64,000 nucleotides of DNA from DATAOG01 sp963753685 (GCA_963753685.1 CAVWDE010000018.1:1-64000), one strand, 5' to 3'; counted from the stretch's first letter, positions 17,822-27,660 are shown. A program made the numbers and translations. Notes: generated from the letters alone by a model not told the origin.

Positions 17822-18094
17822 CGATGGCTCCGAGGTCAGACAGGGGTCGCCGTCCGCAGGCCGGACGACCGGACCGCCCGCAACGACGCCCGGGTGCGCC
17901 GCTTACAGCAAATAGCAAACGCAGAAAGTCTCGACTTCCTCGCCTGGTCGGCGCGCCCCGGTTGGCGGCGCCGCAGGCGTGCTCAGCGAAGATGAAGACG
18001 GCGTGGGATCGCTCCAGGGGCGTTGCGAGGACCACCCGTGGTGACCACGCGACTGCACTTCCGGCAAAGCAACCAGGGGCTCGGGCCAGCAGCG

Positions 18095-18841
18095 TCAGTA
18101 GACGTCTTGGCCGCCGTTGACCGGGATTTCGGCGCCGGTGACGTAGGAGGCCTCGGGACCGCAGAGATAGTAGACGACCGCCGCGACCTCGCGCGGCGAG
18201 CCGAGCCGCCGGAGCGGGATCCGGGAGACCAGCTGGTCGGTGCCGGGGGACAGGATGGCGGTGTTGATCTCGCCGGGACAGACCGCGTTGACCCTGATCC
18301 CGAGCGGCGCGAGGTCGGCGGCCAATTCGCGGGTCAGCGCCCAGAGCGCCGCCTTGGACGTGCTGTACGCGCTGCTGGCGAAGGGATGGACGCGATGACC
18401 GGCGATCGAGGTGATGTTGACGATCGCGCCGTCGCCGCTCTGCAGCCGCTTGGCGAGCGCGCGCGCGAAGAACACCGGCGAGAACAGGTTGATCGCGAAC
18501 ACCTCCTGCCAGAGCGCGAGATCGCCATCCAGGCAACCCAGCCGCCTGCCAGCCTCGCCCTTGGGCGAGAAGCCGGCATTGTTGACCAGGGCGTGCAGAT
18601 CGCGATCGCCGAGCAGCTCGAGCAGATGGTCGATCGCGACCTCGAGGTTCTCGACCTTGGACAGATCGGCGGTGATATGAGCATGCCGGTCGCTGCGCGC
18701 GCACTCGGGCGGCACCGAATCGCGCGAACAGGTGACCACGCGCCAGCCCTGATCGACGAAATACATCGCCGTGGCATGGCCGATGCCACGGCTGGCCCCG
18801 GTGATGAACACGGTCCGGTCGCCGCTCGTGCTGTCGCTCAT
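18095..18841 (-). CDS. Short-chain dehydrogenase/reductase
   Basis: This 248-residue classical SDR has the cofactor motif TGASRGIG near residue 15, NNAG near residue 88 (LVNNAGFSPKGEAG), the catalytic serine in NITSIAG and the YSTSK catalytic pair. It ends ...VTGAEIPVNGGQDVY, as 3-oxoacyl reductase-like members do. I took the ATG at 18841, directly before the Rossmann fold; the upstream extension to 18949 has no support. The gap of 273 bases between it and the aminotransferase holds no recognisable gene. Substrate unknown. Confidence 0.9.
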   Translation of the reverse strand: MSDSTSGDRTVFITGASRGIGHATAMYFVDQGWRVVTCSRDSVPPECARSDRHAHITADLSKVENLEVAIDHLLELLGDRDLHALVNNAGFSPKGEAGRRLGCLDGDLALWQEVFAINLFSPVFFARALAKRLQSGDGAIVNITSIAGHRVHPFASSAYSTSKAALWALTRELAADLAPLGIRVNAVCPGEINTAILSPGTDQLVSRIPLRRLGSPREVAAVVYYLCGPEASYVTGAEIPVNGGQDVY

Positions 18842-18978
18842 CGTCGCCGCCCTCGCCACGTGATCGGACAAGTGATCGGACTGGACATAGGCAGCCGCGC
18901 GCGGTCGAACAAGCGCGCGGGCACCCGGTTGCCGGGCGGCCGCCTGCACACCCGCATCCGACCTCCGGATGGTGCTCG

Positions 18979-20292
18979 ATGATCGGGCACCTCAAGCGGC
19001 TGAGCCGGCTCCAGCTGGTGCGCAACATCGTGGCGCTGTACGGCGTCCAGATGGTCAATCAGCTGTTGCCGCTGGCGGTCATCCCCTACCTCGCCCGCGT
19101 GCTCAGTCCGTCGGGTTGGGGCCTGGTGGCGTTCGCCCAGGCCTTTGCCATGTACGGCATCATCACGGTCGAGTACGGCTTCGAGTTCGCCGGCACGCGC
19201 GCGGTCGCCCAGGGGCGCCATCAGCCGGGCCGGCTGGGGGAGCTGGTGGCCGGCGCGCTCGGCACCCAGCTGCTGCTCGCCTGTGTCGTGAGCCTGGCCG
19301 CGGTCCTGGTCCAGCTGCTCGTGCCGGCGTTTCGCGATCAGCCGCTCCTGCTTTGGGCCGGCCTCGCCTTTGCCGTCCTCCAGGGCATCGCCCCGATCTG
19401 GTACTTCACCGGCCTGGAGCGGATCACCCTGATCGCCAGCATCGATACCGGCGCCAAGCTGCTCGGCGCCGCCGCGGTCTTCCTGCTGGTGCGCGGGCCC
19501 GCCGACGGCTGGCTGGTGCTGGCGGCGAGCGCCGGCGCGTCGCTGGTGTCGACCAGCGTCGCCTTTGCCCTGGTGCTGCGCGAGGTCCGGCCGGGCAAGC
19601 TCAGCTTCGGGCTGATCGAGCGCACGCTCAGGCTTGGCGCCAGCATGTTCCTGATGCGCATCTCGGTCATGATGCAAAGCGCCGGCAATGCCTTCCTGCT
19701 CGGTCTGCTGGTCGCACCGCAGCAGGTCGCGTTCTTCGTCGCGGGCGAGAAGCTCTGCCGGCCGGCCGCCTGGCTGCTGCAGCCGGTCAATGTCGCCTTG
19801 TTGCCGCGGCTGTCACAGCTGGCCGGGCAGAGCCCCGATCAGGCGAAGGCGCTGGCCGGCCTCAGCATCCTGTTGATGGCCACGGTCGGGCTCGGCCTCG
19901 GGGTGGTGATCGGGGTCGCCGCTCCCTGGCTGGTCGAGCTGTTGTTTGGCCCGCAATACGACGCCGCGGTGGCGGTGATGCGGATCATGGCGCTGATCGT
20001 CCCGCTGATCGTCCTCAATGCCGCCCTGATCAGCCAATGGCTGGTTCCCCATGGCCTGGATCGCCCGCTCAACCTCGTGATCCTGTCTGCAGCCGCGCTC
20101 AATCTGGCGCTCGCACTGACCCTGGCGCCGCGCTTCGGCGCCCTCGGCATGGCCTGGGTCACCGTGCTCGGGGAGGGCTACATCCTGGTCGGTCTGTGGC
20201 TGGCGCTCCACCGCCACGGCCTGAAGCCGATCGCGCCCGGACTGCTTTGGGCATGGCTGAACGTGGACCGGCGCCGAGCGGCGCTGGATTGA
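18979..20292 (+). CDS. Polysaccharide flippase (Wzx/MOP superfamily)
   Basis: This 437-residue membrane protein has about 12 hydrophobic segments and the MOP-type opening RNIVALYGVQMVNQLLPLAV, followed by IPYLARVLSPSGWGLVAFAQ, typical of oligosaccharide exporters. Such proteins flip lipid-linked repeat units across the inner membrane. Only a convergent glycosyltransferase gene lies beside it, so the glycan locus is small or scattered; the surface-sugar genes at 29-34 kb may belong to the same process. Confidence 0.9.
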   Translation: MIGHLKRLSRLQLVRNIVALYGVQMVNQLLPLAVIPYLARVLSPSGWGLVAFAQAFAMYGIITVEYGFEFAGTRAVAQGRHQPGRLGELVAGALGTQLLLACVVSLAAVLVQLLVPAFRDQPLLLWAGLAFAVLQGIAPIWYFTGLERITLIASIDTGAKLLGAAAVFLLVRGPADGWLVLAASAGASLVSTSVAFALVLREVRPGKLSFGLIERTLRLGASMFLMRISVMMQSAGNAFLLGLLVAPQQVAFFVAGEKLCRPAAWLLQPVNVALLPRLSQLAGQSPDQAKALAGLSILLMATVGLGLGVVIGVAAPWLVELLFGPQYDAAVAVMRIMALIVPLIVLNAALISQWLVPHGLDRPLNLVILSAAALNLALALTLAPRFGALGMAWVTVLGEGYILVGLWLALHRHGLKPIAPGLLWAWLNVDRRRAALD

Positions 20293-20415
20293 TATCGGTC
20301 CCGCGGAGTCTTGACCTTCGCGGCGCCCGCCTGCCGCCCGCCGACCCAGGCGCCGGACCACACGCGCGCAGTCGAAGCCTTCTGCATCCGGTAGACGCCC
20401 GCCGAGCCCGGACGA

Positions 20416-21531
20416 TCAGCCGCGACGTCGCCCCAGCGTGCCGGTGACAAAGGCGTCGAGGAGGCGCGCCAGCGCCGCCGGGTCGCGCGCGCGCTGATGG
20501 GCCGCGAGCGCGTCGCCCAGCGTCGGCCGCAGCGCCAGCGCCTGCGTGGTCGCTGCCGCCAGCTCGTCCAGGCTGCCGAACACCGCCCCGACCGCCGCGG
20601 GCGCGCTCAGTTGCAAACGCATCAACGGGAAATCCGGGCAGACCACCGCGGCGCCGCGGGACAGCGCATCCGCCGCGACCCCGCTCGGCCGGTACAGATA
20701 GCGCTCGCGCTGGTAGTTCAGGACCACGACGTCGCACAGGTCCAGGGCCGCCAGATAGGCCGCGCGGCTGCTGGTGTCGATCACCTCGAAGCCGCGGCAC
20801 TGCCAGGCGGCGCGTACCTCCGCCTCCGGGCAGCCGAGCACCAGTCGGGCCGGCAGCTGGCCTTCGTGGCGCAGGCGCAGGAGCGCTTCGAGCATCGCCT
20901 CGGAGCCTTTTTCCGCCCGCACCGCGCCGATCACCCCGACCACGGGCTCGTCCGCCGCGCGCGCACGCGGCCGAGGCACGATCGCGGCGGCGAGCGGATG
21001 CGGCAGAACCAGGAAGCGCTCGGCGTCCGGGACGATGCCGATCTCGGCGCAGCCGACGGTCGTCTCGAAGCAGGCGAAACGGCAACCGGTCCGATACAGC
21101 AGGCGCAGCACCGAGCGCTCGAGGACCCGTCGGTGCGCTTCCTGCAGGTTGTGATTGATCAGGAAGTAGACCCGGCGGCGCAGGGGCCAGATCAGCGGCC
21201 AGACCACCATCAGCAGGACCGTCAGGAACTCGCGGACCACGAGCAGATCGTGGTCGCGCTGGCGCCAGATTCGCCCGACCATGCGAGCATGGGGCACGAG
21301 AAACAGCAGCGCCTTGGCCACCAGCTGCAACGGGCCCGGCAGCCACGGCCAGGCGTCCCAGTGCATCGGCACCGGCAGCACCGCCACCTTGGCGGCGGTC
21401 TGCGATGCCGCCTCGATCAGGGGCTGCAGCGCGCGATGCGGATCGACGCCCGCCGCGCTCGGCGGCGCGTCGATCGGCCGGGGCGTGCCCGCCGGCGCCG
21501 CCGGGCGCAGCTCGCTCGCGTCCAGGCTCAT
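20416..21531 (-). CDS. Glycosyltransferase (GT-B type)
   Basis: This protein of 371 residues has a GT-B C-terminal half: VVGVIGAVRAEKGSEAMLEA, then VIDTSSRAAYLAALDLCDVV, and YRPSGVAADALSRGAAVV, where the nucleotide-sugar loop is expected. The N-terminal half has two hydrophobic patches (LQLVAKALLFLVPHA and FLTVLLMVVWPLIWPL), suggesting membrane association. It is convergent with the flippase gene and is likely to act on the same glycan. Donor and acceptor cannot be deduced. Confidence 0.75.
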   Translation of the reverse strand: MSLDASELRPAAPAGTPRPIDAPPSAAGVDPHRALQPLIEAASQTAAKVAVLPVPMHWDAWPWLPGPLQLVAKALLFLVPHARMVGRIWRQRDHDLLVVREFLTVLLMVVWPLIWPLRRRVYFLINHNLQEAHRRVLERSVLRLLYRTGCRFACFETTVGCAEIGIVPDAERFLVLPHPLAAAIVPRPRARAADEPVVGVIGAVRAEKGSEAMLEALLRLRHEGQLPARLVLGCPEAEVRAAWQCRGFEVIDTSSRAAYLAALDLCDVVVLNYQRERYLYRPSGVAADALSRGAAVVCPDFPLMRLQLSAPAAVGAVFGSLDELAAATTQALALRPTLGDALAAHQRARDPAALARLLDAFVTGTLGRRRG

Positions 21532-21582
21532 GACGCCTGCCCGGCGCAGCGGTGCGATGACAGCCTGGCCAGTAGCATCGCC

Positions 21583-22227
21583 TCAGGGCGCCAGTCGCTC
21601 GATCCGCCAGTCGCCACCGGCGCGCCTGACGTAACGCAACCGATCGTGCAACCGGTCGCTCTGACCCTGCCAGAACTCGACGCGGATCGGTGTCAAGCGA
21701 AAGCCGCCCCAGAACTCGGGTCGGGGCACCGAACCGGCGGCAAAACGCTCGCTGTAGCTTTGCACCGCGGCTTCGAGGACCTGCCGACCCGGCAGGACGC
21801 TGCTCTGCGCCGAGGCCCAGGCGCCGATCTGGCTGCCACGGGGACGGCTTTCGAAATAGGCATCGGCCTCGACATCGTCAACTCGCGCGACCGCGCCCTC
21901 GAACCGCACCTGCCTGGCCAGCGGCCCCCACCAGAAGACCAGCGCCGCCGCCGCGTTGGCTTCGAGCTCCCGGCTCTTGCGGCTGGCGAGGTTGGTGAAG
22001 AACGTCAGCCCGCGCTCATCCGCCCCCTTGAGCAGGACGACGCGCGCCGACGGCTGGCCGTCGGCGCCGACCGTGGCCAGCGTCATGGCGTTCGGCTCAC
22101 ACACCTTTGCGCGCGTCGCGTCCTCGAACCAGCGCCGGAACTGCGCGATCGGGTCAGCGAGCACACCCTCCTCGGTGAGGCGGCCAGCGACGTAGTCTTG
22201 TCGCATGGTGGCCAACTCGGTGGTCAT
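21583..22227 (-). CDS. pdxH: Pyridoxamine 5'-phosphate oxidase
   Basis: This FMN enzyme oxidises pyridoxine or pyridoxamine 5'-phosphate to PLP. The 214-residue length and motifs fit: PNAMTLATVGADGQPSARVV, GLTFFTNLASRKSRELEAN, RQVRFEGAVARV, SRPRGSQIGAWAS, and the C-terminal FRLTPIRVEFWQGQSDRLHD. AAGGAG seven bases before the ATG at 22227 sets the start. It is a stand-alone leftward gene. Confidence 0.95.
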   Translation of the reverse strand: MTTELATMRQDYVAGRLTEEGVLADPIAQFRRWFEDATRAKVCEPNAMTLATVGADGQPSARVVLLKGADERGLTFFTNLASRKSRELEANAAAALVFWWGPLARQVRFEGAVARVDDVEADAYFESRPRGSQIGAWASAQSSVLPGRQVLEAAVQSYSERFAAGSVPRPEFWGGFRLTPIRVEFWQGQSDRLHDRLRYVRRAGGDWRIERLAP

Positions 22228-22942
22228 CGACTGCTCCTTCCGGAGGCGCATTCTTGCCGCCAGAGATTACCGTTTGGCAAGCGGCGCCACTTTTCACGAG
22301 CTTTTGGCGGGTCGCGCAACGACTTGCCGCGGCGCCCGGCTGATCACGATCCCGGGACGTCGCGGTGCCGTGCGCGCAAGCTTAAGGGAAATCGTACGCT
22401 TTGGACAGAGTTCAAGCGGCGCGCCGGCGCGTCATGGTTGCCTCCAGTCGTGGCGCTTGGTCGGTCTTGTCAGACGGCGACCGGACCCACCAAGCCGGCC
22501 GGATTCGTCCTCGGTCTGCGCCACACCGGCAGCGCGTTGGCGGCCATCCTCTGGAGCATTCCGACCAGGCTGCCATGCCCGCTGGTCAACCTGTGCGTTT
22601 AGCGAGGATGACCAAAGACCACGGCCGTCGGCCCCTCGAGGTCGTGCGCTTGTGCCGATGACGAGGAGCGCGACCACCGTTTTGCGGACTGCCGATTTTC
22701 CGGAACCCATGAGAATTCCCGAAGACGATGACGGCAACCCACGATCGAGGTCGTCGCCAATGGCACCATCGGGCGCGGCGACTTCGGGATGGCCCCGGGT
22801 GCCGGCAAGGGTTCCGCCGGCCGCAGGGTCAGGATCCTCGTCGGCGTTCAAGCGATCGGCCAGGAGTGACCGCAAGCCTCTTGCGCCGCTGCCGATCCTG
22901 AGCAAGGTTGTGCGCCGGTCACGGCGAGCAAGGGGGAGTGTC
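22228..22942. other. Long non-coding stretch with decayed coding traces
   Basis: No intact gene is visible. Open frames on both strands lack ribosome sites and family-like patterns. A short rightward frame at 22744-22869 resembles the end of a YceI protein (listed separately). On the left strand, 22599-22790 contains a signal-peptide-like segment split between two frames. The region looks like eroded former genes. Confidence 0.5.
22744..22869 (+). pseudogene. Possible 3' relic of a YceI-family gene
   Basis: The last 41 codons before a stop read IEVVANGTIGRGDFGM, then GRRVRILVGVQAIGQE. This is the pattern with which YceI (polyisoprenoid-binding-like) proteins end: T-I-x-R-x-D-F-G-M followed by V-x-I-x-V-x-V-x-A. 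The frame is closed upstream by a stop at 22729, and the rest of the gene is missing. It is a weak call based on a short match. Confidence 0.35.
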
Positions 22943-23740
22943 ATGCGGCCCAATCGGCTGAGGCAGATCTGGCGCGACGGCGGCGCCGCGGTCAATGGCT
23001 GGCTGCAGCTGCCGCATGGCTTCGCGGCCGAGGTCATGGCGGCGCAGGGCTGGGACAGCCTGACCGTCGACCTGCAGCACGGGCCGCTCGACTACGACGT
23101 CGCCCTGACCCTGCTCCAGGCCTTGTCCTACAGCGACGTCACGCCGCTCGCCCGGGTGCCCTGGAACGAGCCCGGGATCATCATGAAGATGCTCGATGCC
23201 GGCTGCTACGGCATCATCTGCCCGATGGTCAACTCGGCCGAGGAAGCCCAGCGCTTCGTCGGTGCCTGCCGCTACCCGCCCAAGGGCTACCGCAGCTTCG
23301 GTCCGACCCGGGTCAGCTTCTATGCCGGCGCCGACTACGCTCAGCACGCCAACGACACCGTGATCACGCTCGCGATGATCGAGACTCGCTCGGCGGTCGA
23401 GAACCTGGACGCGATCCTCGACACCCCCGGCCTGGATGGCGTCTACGTCGGGCCCGCCGATCTCAGCCAGAGCCTGGGCTACCAGGAGCGGGTCGATCTC
23501 AAGCATCCCGATCTGGTCGCGGTGCTCGACAAGATCCTGGAAGGCTGCCAGCGGCGCGGCCTGATCGCCGGGATTCATGTCGCCAGCACCGACTATGCGC
23601 GCCACATCATCGACAAGGGCTACCGGTTCGTCACCATCCTGTCCGACGGCCGCCTGCTGGCGAACGCCGCCAAGCAGGCGGTCGAGGCGGTCAAGGGCGC
23701 GGGTGCGCAAGCCGCCAAGAAGGCATCCGGCCCCTATTGA
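22943..23740 (+). CDS. HpcH/HpaI aldolase family protein
   Basis: This 265-residue class II aldolase-like enzyme acts on 2-keto-3-deoxy or 4-hydroxy-2-oxo acids with a divalent metal. The family pattern is clear: EVMAAQGWDSLTVDLQHGP, TPLARVPWNEPGIIMKMLDA, GCYGIICPMVNSAEEAQRFV, then the metal glutamate in LAMIETRSAVENLD and DGVYVGPADLSQSLGY. GGGGGAG six bases before the ATG fixes the start; the long upstream frame is a shadow. The C-terminal tail (KGAGAQAAKKASGPY) is low in complexity. Confidence 0.92.
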   Translation: MRPNRLRQIWRDGGAAVNGWLQLPHGFAAEVMAAQGWDSLTVDLQHGPLDYDVALTLLQALSYSDVTPLARVPWNEPGIIMKMLDAGCYGIICPMVNSAEEAQRFVGACRYPPKGYRSFGPTRVSFYAGADYAQHANDTVITLAMIETRSAVENLDAILDTPGLDGVYVGPADLSQSLGYQERVDLKHPDLVAVLDKILEGCQRRGLIAGIHVASTDYARHIIDKGYRFVTILSDGRLLANAAKQAVEAVKGAGAQAAKKASGPY

Positions 23741-23795
23741 AGCGCCGCGCCCGCGACCTGACGCGGCGACCGCCTGCGCGCGACGGGCGCGTCCG

Positions 23796-25124
23796 TCAGC
23801 GGGCCCGCCAGGCGTCGAGCGCGTCGCGCCAGCGATACCAGGCGCCGACCGCGGGCAGGAACCACGGCTTACCGTAATACAGCGGTCGGGTCGGAAAATC
23901 CAAGCCGTCGAACGGGCAGGATCGCTCGGCGCGACCGAGCAGCTTGAGGGCGATCTGGTGGCCGAGCCAGGTCGCCATGGCGACCCCGCTGCCGTTGCAG
24001 CCCATGGCGAAATGCGCGCCCTGCGCGTGGCCGTCGGTCAGGACTCCCATGTGCGGCAGTCGATCGAACGTGAAGGCCAGCGTGCCCTTCCAGCTGTGGC
24101 TGAGGCGCTGGCCCGCGAGCTCGGGCCACACCCGGATCAGCCGCCGATAGAGGCCCTCTGCGCTGTGCCGCTCGTCGACGTCGGCGAGGCTGACCCGGCC
24201 CCCGAACAGGACGCGTCGGCCGTCCGGCGAGAGGCGGAAGTACGACAGCAGCCGCTGGCCGTCGACGAACGTCCGGCGGTTGGGACTGAGCCGGCGGGTC
24301 ACGTCCGGCGGCAGCTCCTCGGTCGCGATGATGTAGCTCGAGACCGGGATCACGCGGCGCTGCAGCGCCGGCGTCAGCGGGCCGGTGTAGCCATTGCTGG
24401 CGACGACCACTTCAGCCGCCTGGACCCGTCCGCGTGCGGTCGTCAGCACGAAGCCGCTGGTCTTGCGCTCGAGCCGGCCGACCTCCGCATAGCCGTGCAG
24501 CAGAGCGCCGGCCGCCCGGGCCGCGCCACAGAGGCCGCGGTGGAAGCGCGCCGGATGCAGCGCCCCGGCCGGCTCGATCAAGACGCCGCCGTGATAGTGG
24601 TCGGAGCCGATCTCCTCGCGCTGGCGCGTGCGGGGCACCAGCCGAACCCCCTGCGCGCGCGCGCCGAGCGCCTGCACCTGGCGCTCGAAGTCCCGATACT
24701 GCCCGGGATGGCAGGCGAGCAGGAACCGGCCGCAGCGCTCGTAGGCGGCATCCAGCTGCTCGCGCGCGATCAGGCTCTCGAGGAACTCGAACGAGGCCCA
24801 GGCGCCATCCAGGAGCGCTTCGGCCCGGCGCGGGCCGACCCGCGTCGCGAGATCGTGCCAATCGAGCTTGACCGTGCCGCCGACCATGCCGCCGTTGCGG
24901 CTGCTGGCGCCGCCGCCGAGCGGTCCGGCGTCCAGGACCGCGACCCGGACGCCGGCCCGGGCCAGCTCGAGCGCGGCCGCGAGGCCGCAATAGCCGCTGC
25001 CGATGACCGCAACGTCGACCCGGTCGGGCAGCGGCTCGCCGTCGGCCGGCTCGGGCGGCGCGTCCTGCCACCAGAACGGTTCGGTGGCGGCGCCGGAGGC
25101 CAGGATCTCGGCCGGTTGCGACAT
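23796..25124 (-). CDS. FAD-dependent amine/amino-acid oxidoreductase (DAO family, PuuB-like)
   Basis: This 442-residue flavoprotein has an FAD-binding GxGxxG motif (VAVIGSGYCGLAAALELARA at about residue 38), LDAGPLGGGASSRNGG for the second flavin contact, and the C-terminal GCNGSGVAMATWLGHQ motif of the gamma-glutamylputrescine oxidase group. It likely oxidises an amine or N-methyl amino acid. Its start shares one base with the stop of the DUF1194 gene (TGATG), so the two are translationally coupled. Confidence 0.9.
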   Translation of the reverse strand: MSQPAEILASGAATEPFWWQDAPPEPADGEPLPDRVDVAVIGSGYCGLAAALELARAGVRVAVLDAGPLGGGASSRNGGMVGGTVKLDWHDLATRVGPRRAEALLDGAWASFEFLESLIAREQLDAAYERCGRFLLACHPGQYRDFERQVQALGARAQGVRLVPRTRQREEIGSDHYHGGVLIEPAGALHPARFHRGLCGAARAAGALLHGYAEVGRLERKTSGFVLTTARGRVQAAEVVVASNGYTGPLTPALQRRVIPVSSYIIATEELPPDVTRRLSPNRRTFVDGQRLLSYFRLSPDGRRVLFGGRVSLADVDERHSAEGLYRRLIRVWPELAGQRLSHSWKGTLAFTFDRLPHMGVLTDGHAQGAHFAMGCNGSGVAMATWLGHQIALKLLGRAERSCPFDGLDFPTRPLYYGKPWFLPAVGAWYRWRDALDAWRAR

Positions 25125-25819
25125 CAGCCGGCGGGCGTGAGCGACGCCACCGCCGGCGACCTCGGCCGGCGGCCCGCGACCTCGTAGAACAGCTTGCGCA
25201 TCAACGCGTTCTGGAAATCCCCCGGCCCCTCGGCCGCGACCACGAACCCGTTGACCACGTGGCTGCTGTAGTAGCGGTCGATGTCCGGCGTCTCGCGGTT
25301 CATGATCGCCAGGCCGTTGACCTCGACCGCCTGGCGGGTCGCCGCCGCCCGGGCTTGCGCGAGCAGGGTGTGGTCGACGTTGTCCCGGCCATCGCCCGAG
25401 ACGTCGATCACGAGCCGGCCACTCTTGCCGGCGAGCAGGGCGAGCGCGGTCGTGAGACCCCCGCCGATCCCGGTCTGGCCGCGTGGACCATCCGGCGATT
25501 TGCGCCGATAGGCGAGGGCTGCCGCCGCCGGATCGGACCAGTCGACGACGATCTCGGGGCGGGTATCGAACTCGACGATCGCGACTTTGGCGCCGCCCAG
25601 CGCCTGGATCACCTTGTCGTCCGAGAGCAGGCGGATGTAGGCATTGCGCTGCAGGGCGAGCTCGCGCTCGTCGATCGACTTCGAGCGGTCGACCACCAGG
25701 ACCAGCCAGTCGACGGCCGCAGCGGGCCGGCTGAGGCCCGCCCAGAGCAGCCCTGCCCCGAGCATGAGCACGATCGCCCGGGCACAGCGGCGCCGAGATG
25801 CAGCCCCGCGGTGGGTCAT
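25124..25819 (-). CDS. DUF1194 secreted von Willebrand factor A-like protein
   Basis: This protein of about 231 residues has a signal peptide (hydrophobic IVLMLGAGLLWAGL, cleavage near RPAAA) and a von Willebrand A-like fold: the MIDAS sequence VVDRSKSID (DxSxS) and a second acidic loop DVSGDGRDN. It matches DUF1194, which is common in alphaproteobacteria and of unknown role. The ATG at 25819 precedes the signal peptide; the longer frame to 25930 does not look coding. It is coupled to the downstream FAD oxidoreductase. Confidence 0.88.
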   Translation of the reverse strand: MTHRGAASRRRCARAIVLMLGAGLLWAGLSRPAAAVDWLVLVVDRSKSIDERELALQRNAYIRLLSDDKVIQALGGAKVAIVEFDTRPEIVVDWSDPAAAALAYRRKSPDGPRGQTGIGGGLTTALALLAGKSGRLVIDVSGDGRDNVDHTLLAQARAAATRQAVEVNGLAIMNRETPDIDRYYSSHVVNGFVVAAEGPGDFQNALMRKLFYEVAGRRPRSPAVASLTPAG

Positions 25820-26103
25820 CGAGTCTCCGCCTGCGGTTCGAGCCCGGCCGCGCTCGACCAGCCGATCGCGACCCGGGCCAGGGCTCGAATCCTGCCGGAA
25901 AGGGGCGGCGATGTCACGCGCGCTCGGCATCAGGGCGGCACCATGCCGGCGAGCCGGGTTGCGACCTTTGGCGGCAGCCCGGGTCGGCGCCGCCGGGAAT
26001 TAAGTCTTGGATTACCGCGTTGAATGAGGCAAGCCGGAGGCTGACCCGGGCCGTGCACGCCACCGGGCTCTGAGCGAACCGCCGGCAGGTTCAGGAGCGC
26101 TGC

Positions 26104-27660
26104 ATGTTGCGTCGTCGAGATCTGATGCTCGGTGCCGGGGCGGTCGCCGCCCTCGGCGCCCTCCGGGCCCCCGCGGCCGCCCGCCCGACGCTCGATCTGG
26201 GGCCGGCCTTCGCGTTCGATTTCGACTGGTTGCAGGGCGAGGCCCGGCAACTCGCCGCGCGCCCCTACGAGGCACCGGTGATCCGCTATCCCGACATCCT
26301 CGAGAGCATCGACTACGACGCCTACCAGCAGATTCAGTTCAAGCCCGAGCGGGCGCTCTGGGCCGACGGCGGCGCCCCGTTTCCGGTCCAGTTCTTCCAC
26401 CTCGGGCGCTACTTCAAGGCGCCGGTGCGGCTGTATGTGGTCGAGGGCGGCAGCGCCCGCGAGATCCGCTATTCGACCGACGTGTTCACCTTCGGCAAGA
26501 CCCACCTGGATCAGAGGCTGCCGAACGATCTCGGCTTTGCCGGCTTTCGGGTCATGGATGGTCCCGGCGCCACCAAGGACTGGCTCGCCTATCAGGGTGC
26601 GGCCTATTTCCGGACCTCCGGCGCGCTCGATCAATATGGCCTGTCGGCGCGCGGCCTGGCGATCGATACCGCCATGCCCTGGCCGGAGGAGTTCCCGCGC
26701 TTCACCCAGTTCTGGCTCGAGCAGACGCCGCCGGAGAGCTCGCACATCCTGATCTACGCACTCATGGACAGCCCGAGCGTCACCGGCGCCTACCGCTTCG
26801 ACTGGGTCAGGCACGAAGGGGTGGTGGTCGGCATCCGGGCCGAGCTGTACTGCCGGAAAGTGATCCGACGCATGGGCGTCGCGCCGCTCACCAGCATGTT
26901 CTGGTACAGCGAGACCAACCGCCGTCAGGCAACCGACTGGCGCCCCGAGATCCACGACAGCGACGGCCTGGCGCTCTGGACCGGCAACGGCGAGCGTCTG
27001 TGGCGGCCACTGAACAACCCTCCGAGCGTGCGTACCAGTTCCTTCGCGGACAGCAATCCCAAGGGTTTCGGGCTGCTCCAGCGCGACCGCGACTTCCACG
27101 ACTACGAGGATGACGGCGTGTTCTACGACCGCCGGCCGAGCGTCTGGGTCGAGCCGCTCGGCGACTGGGGGCCGGGCGCCGTGCAGCTGGTCGAGATCCC
27201 GACCGACGACGAGATCCACGACAACATCGTGGCCTACTGGCTGCCGGCGGCGCCGGTCGAGGCCGGCTCCCACTGGTCGTTCGCGTACCGCCTCTTCTGG
27301 CTGGCGGACGAGCCCTACCCCCCGAACAACGTCGGGCTGGTGCGCCACACCCGCCTGGGGCGGGGCGGCATTCCCGGCCAGCCGCGGCCGGCGGGCGCGC
27401 GCAAGTTCGTGATCGACTTCGCGGGCGGCCCGCTCGCCGATCTGCACAAGAGCGACAAGGTCCTGCCCGTGATCACCGCCTCGCGCGGCAAGATCGACAA
27501 CGACTACGCTCTCCAGATCGTCGGCACCACGAGCTGGCGGGCGTTCTTCGATCTCTACGCCGCCGGTCCCGATCCGGTCGAGCTGCGCTGCTTCCTCAAG
27601 CTCGGCGAGCGCACCTTGACCGAGACCTGGCTCTTCCAATACATCCCGTTCGAATACTAG
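26104..27660 (+). CDS. opgD: Periplasmic glucan biosynthesis protein (OpgD/MdoD type)
   Basis: This protein of 518 residues belongs to the OpgG/OpgD family, which shapes osmoregulated periplasmic glucans. A twin-arginine signal (MLRRRDLMLGAGAVAALGAL) fits OpgD rather than OpgG. Family blocks include FKPERALWADGGAPFPVQFF, AYQGAAYFRTSGALDQYG and SGHW-like EAGSHWSFAYRLFWLAD. The full length is present. No opgH synthase gene is nearby, so the partner must be elsewhere. It stands alone between the leftward DUF1194 gene and the DUF4399 pair. Confidence 0.93.
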   Translation: MLRRRDLMLGAGAVAALGALRAPAAARPTLDLGPAFAFDFDWLQGEARQLAARPYEAPVIRYPDILESIDYDAYQQIQFKPERALWADGGAPFPVQFFHLGRYFKAPVRLYVVEGGSAREIRYSTDVFTFGKTHLDQRLPNDLGFAGFRVMDGPGATKDWLAYQGAAYFRTSGALDQYGLSARGLAIDTAMPWPEEFPRFTQFWLEQTPPESSHILIYALMDSPSVTGAYRFDWVRHEGVVVGIRAELYCRKVIRRMGVAPLTSMFWYSETNRRQATDWRPEIHDSDGLALWTGNGERLWRPLNNPPSVRTSSFADSNPKGFGLLQRDRDFHDYEDDGVFYDRRPSVWVEPLGDWGPGAVQLVEIPTDDEIHDNIVAYWLPAAPVEAGSHWSFAYRLFWLADEPYPPNNVGLVRHTRLGRGGIPGQPRPAGARKFVIDFAGGPLADLHKSDKVLPVITASRGKIDNDYALQIVGTTSWRAFFDLYAAGPDPVELRCFLKLGERTLTETWLFQYIPFEY

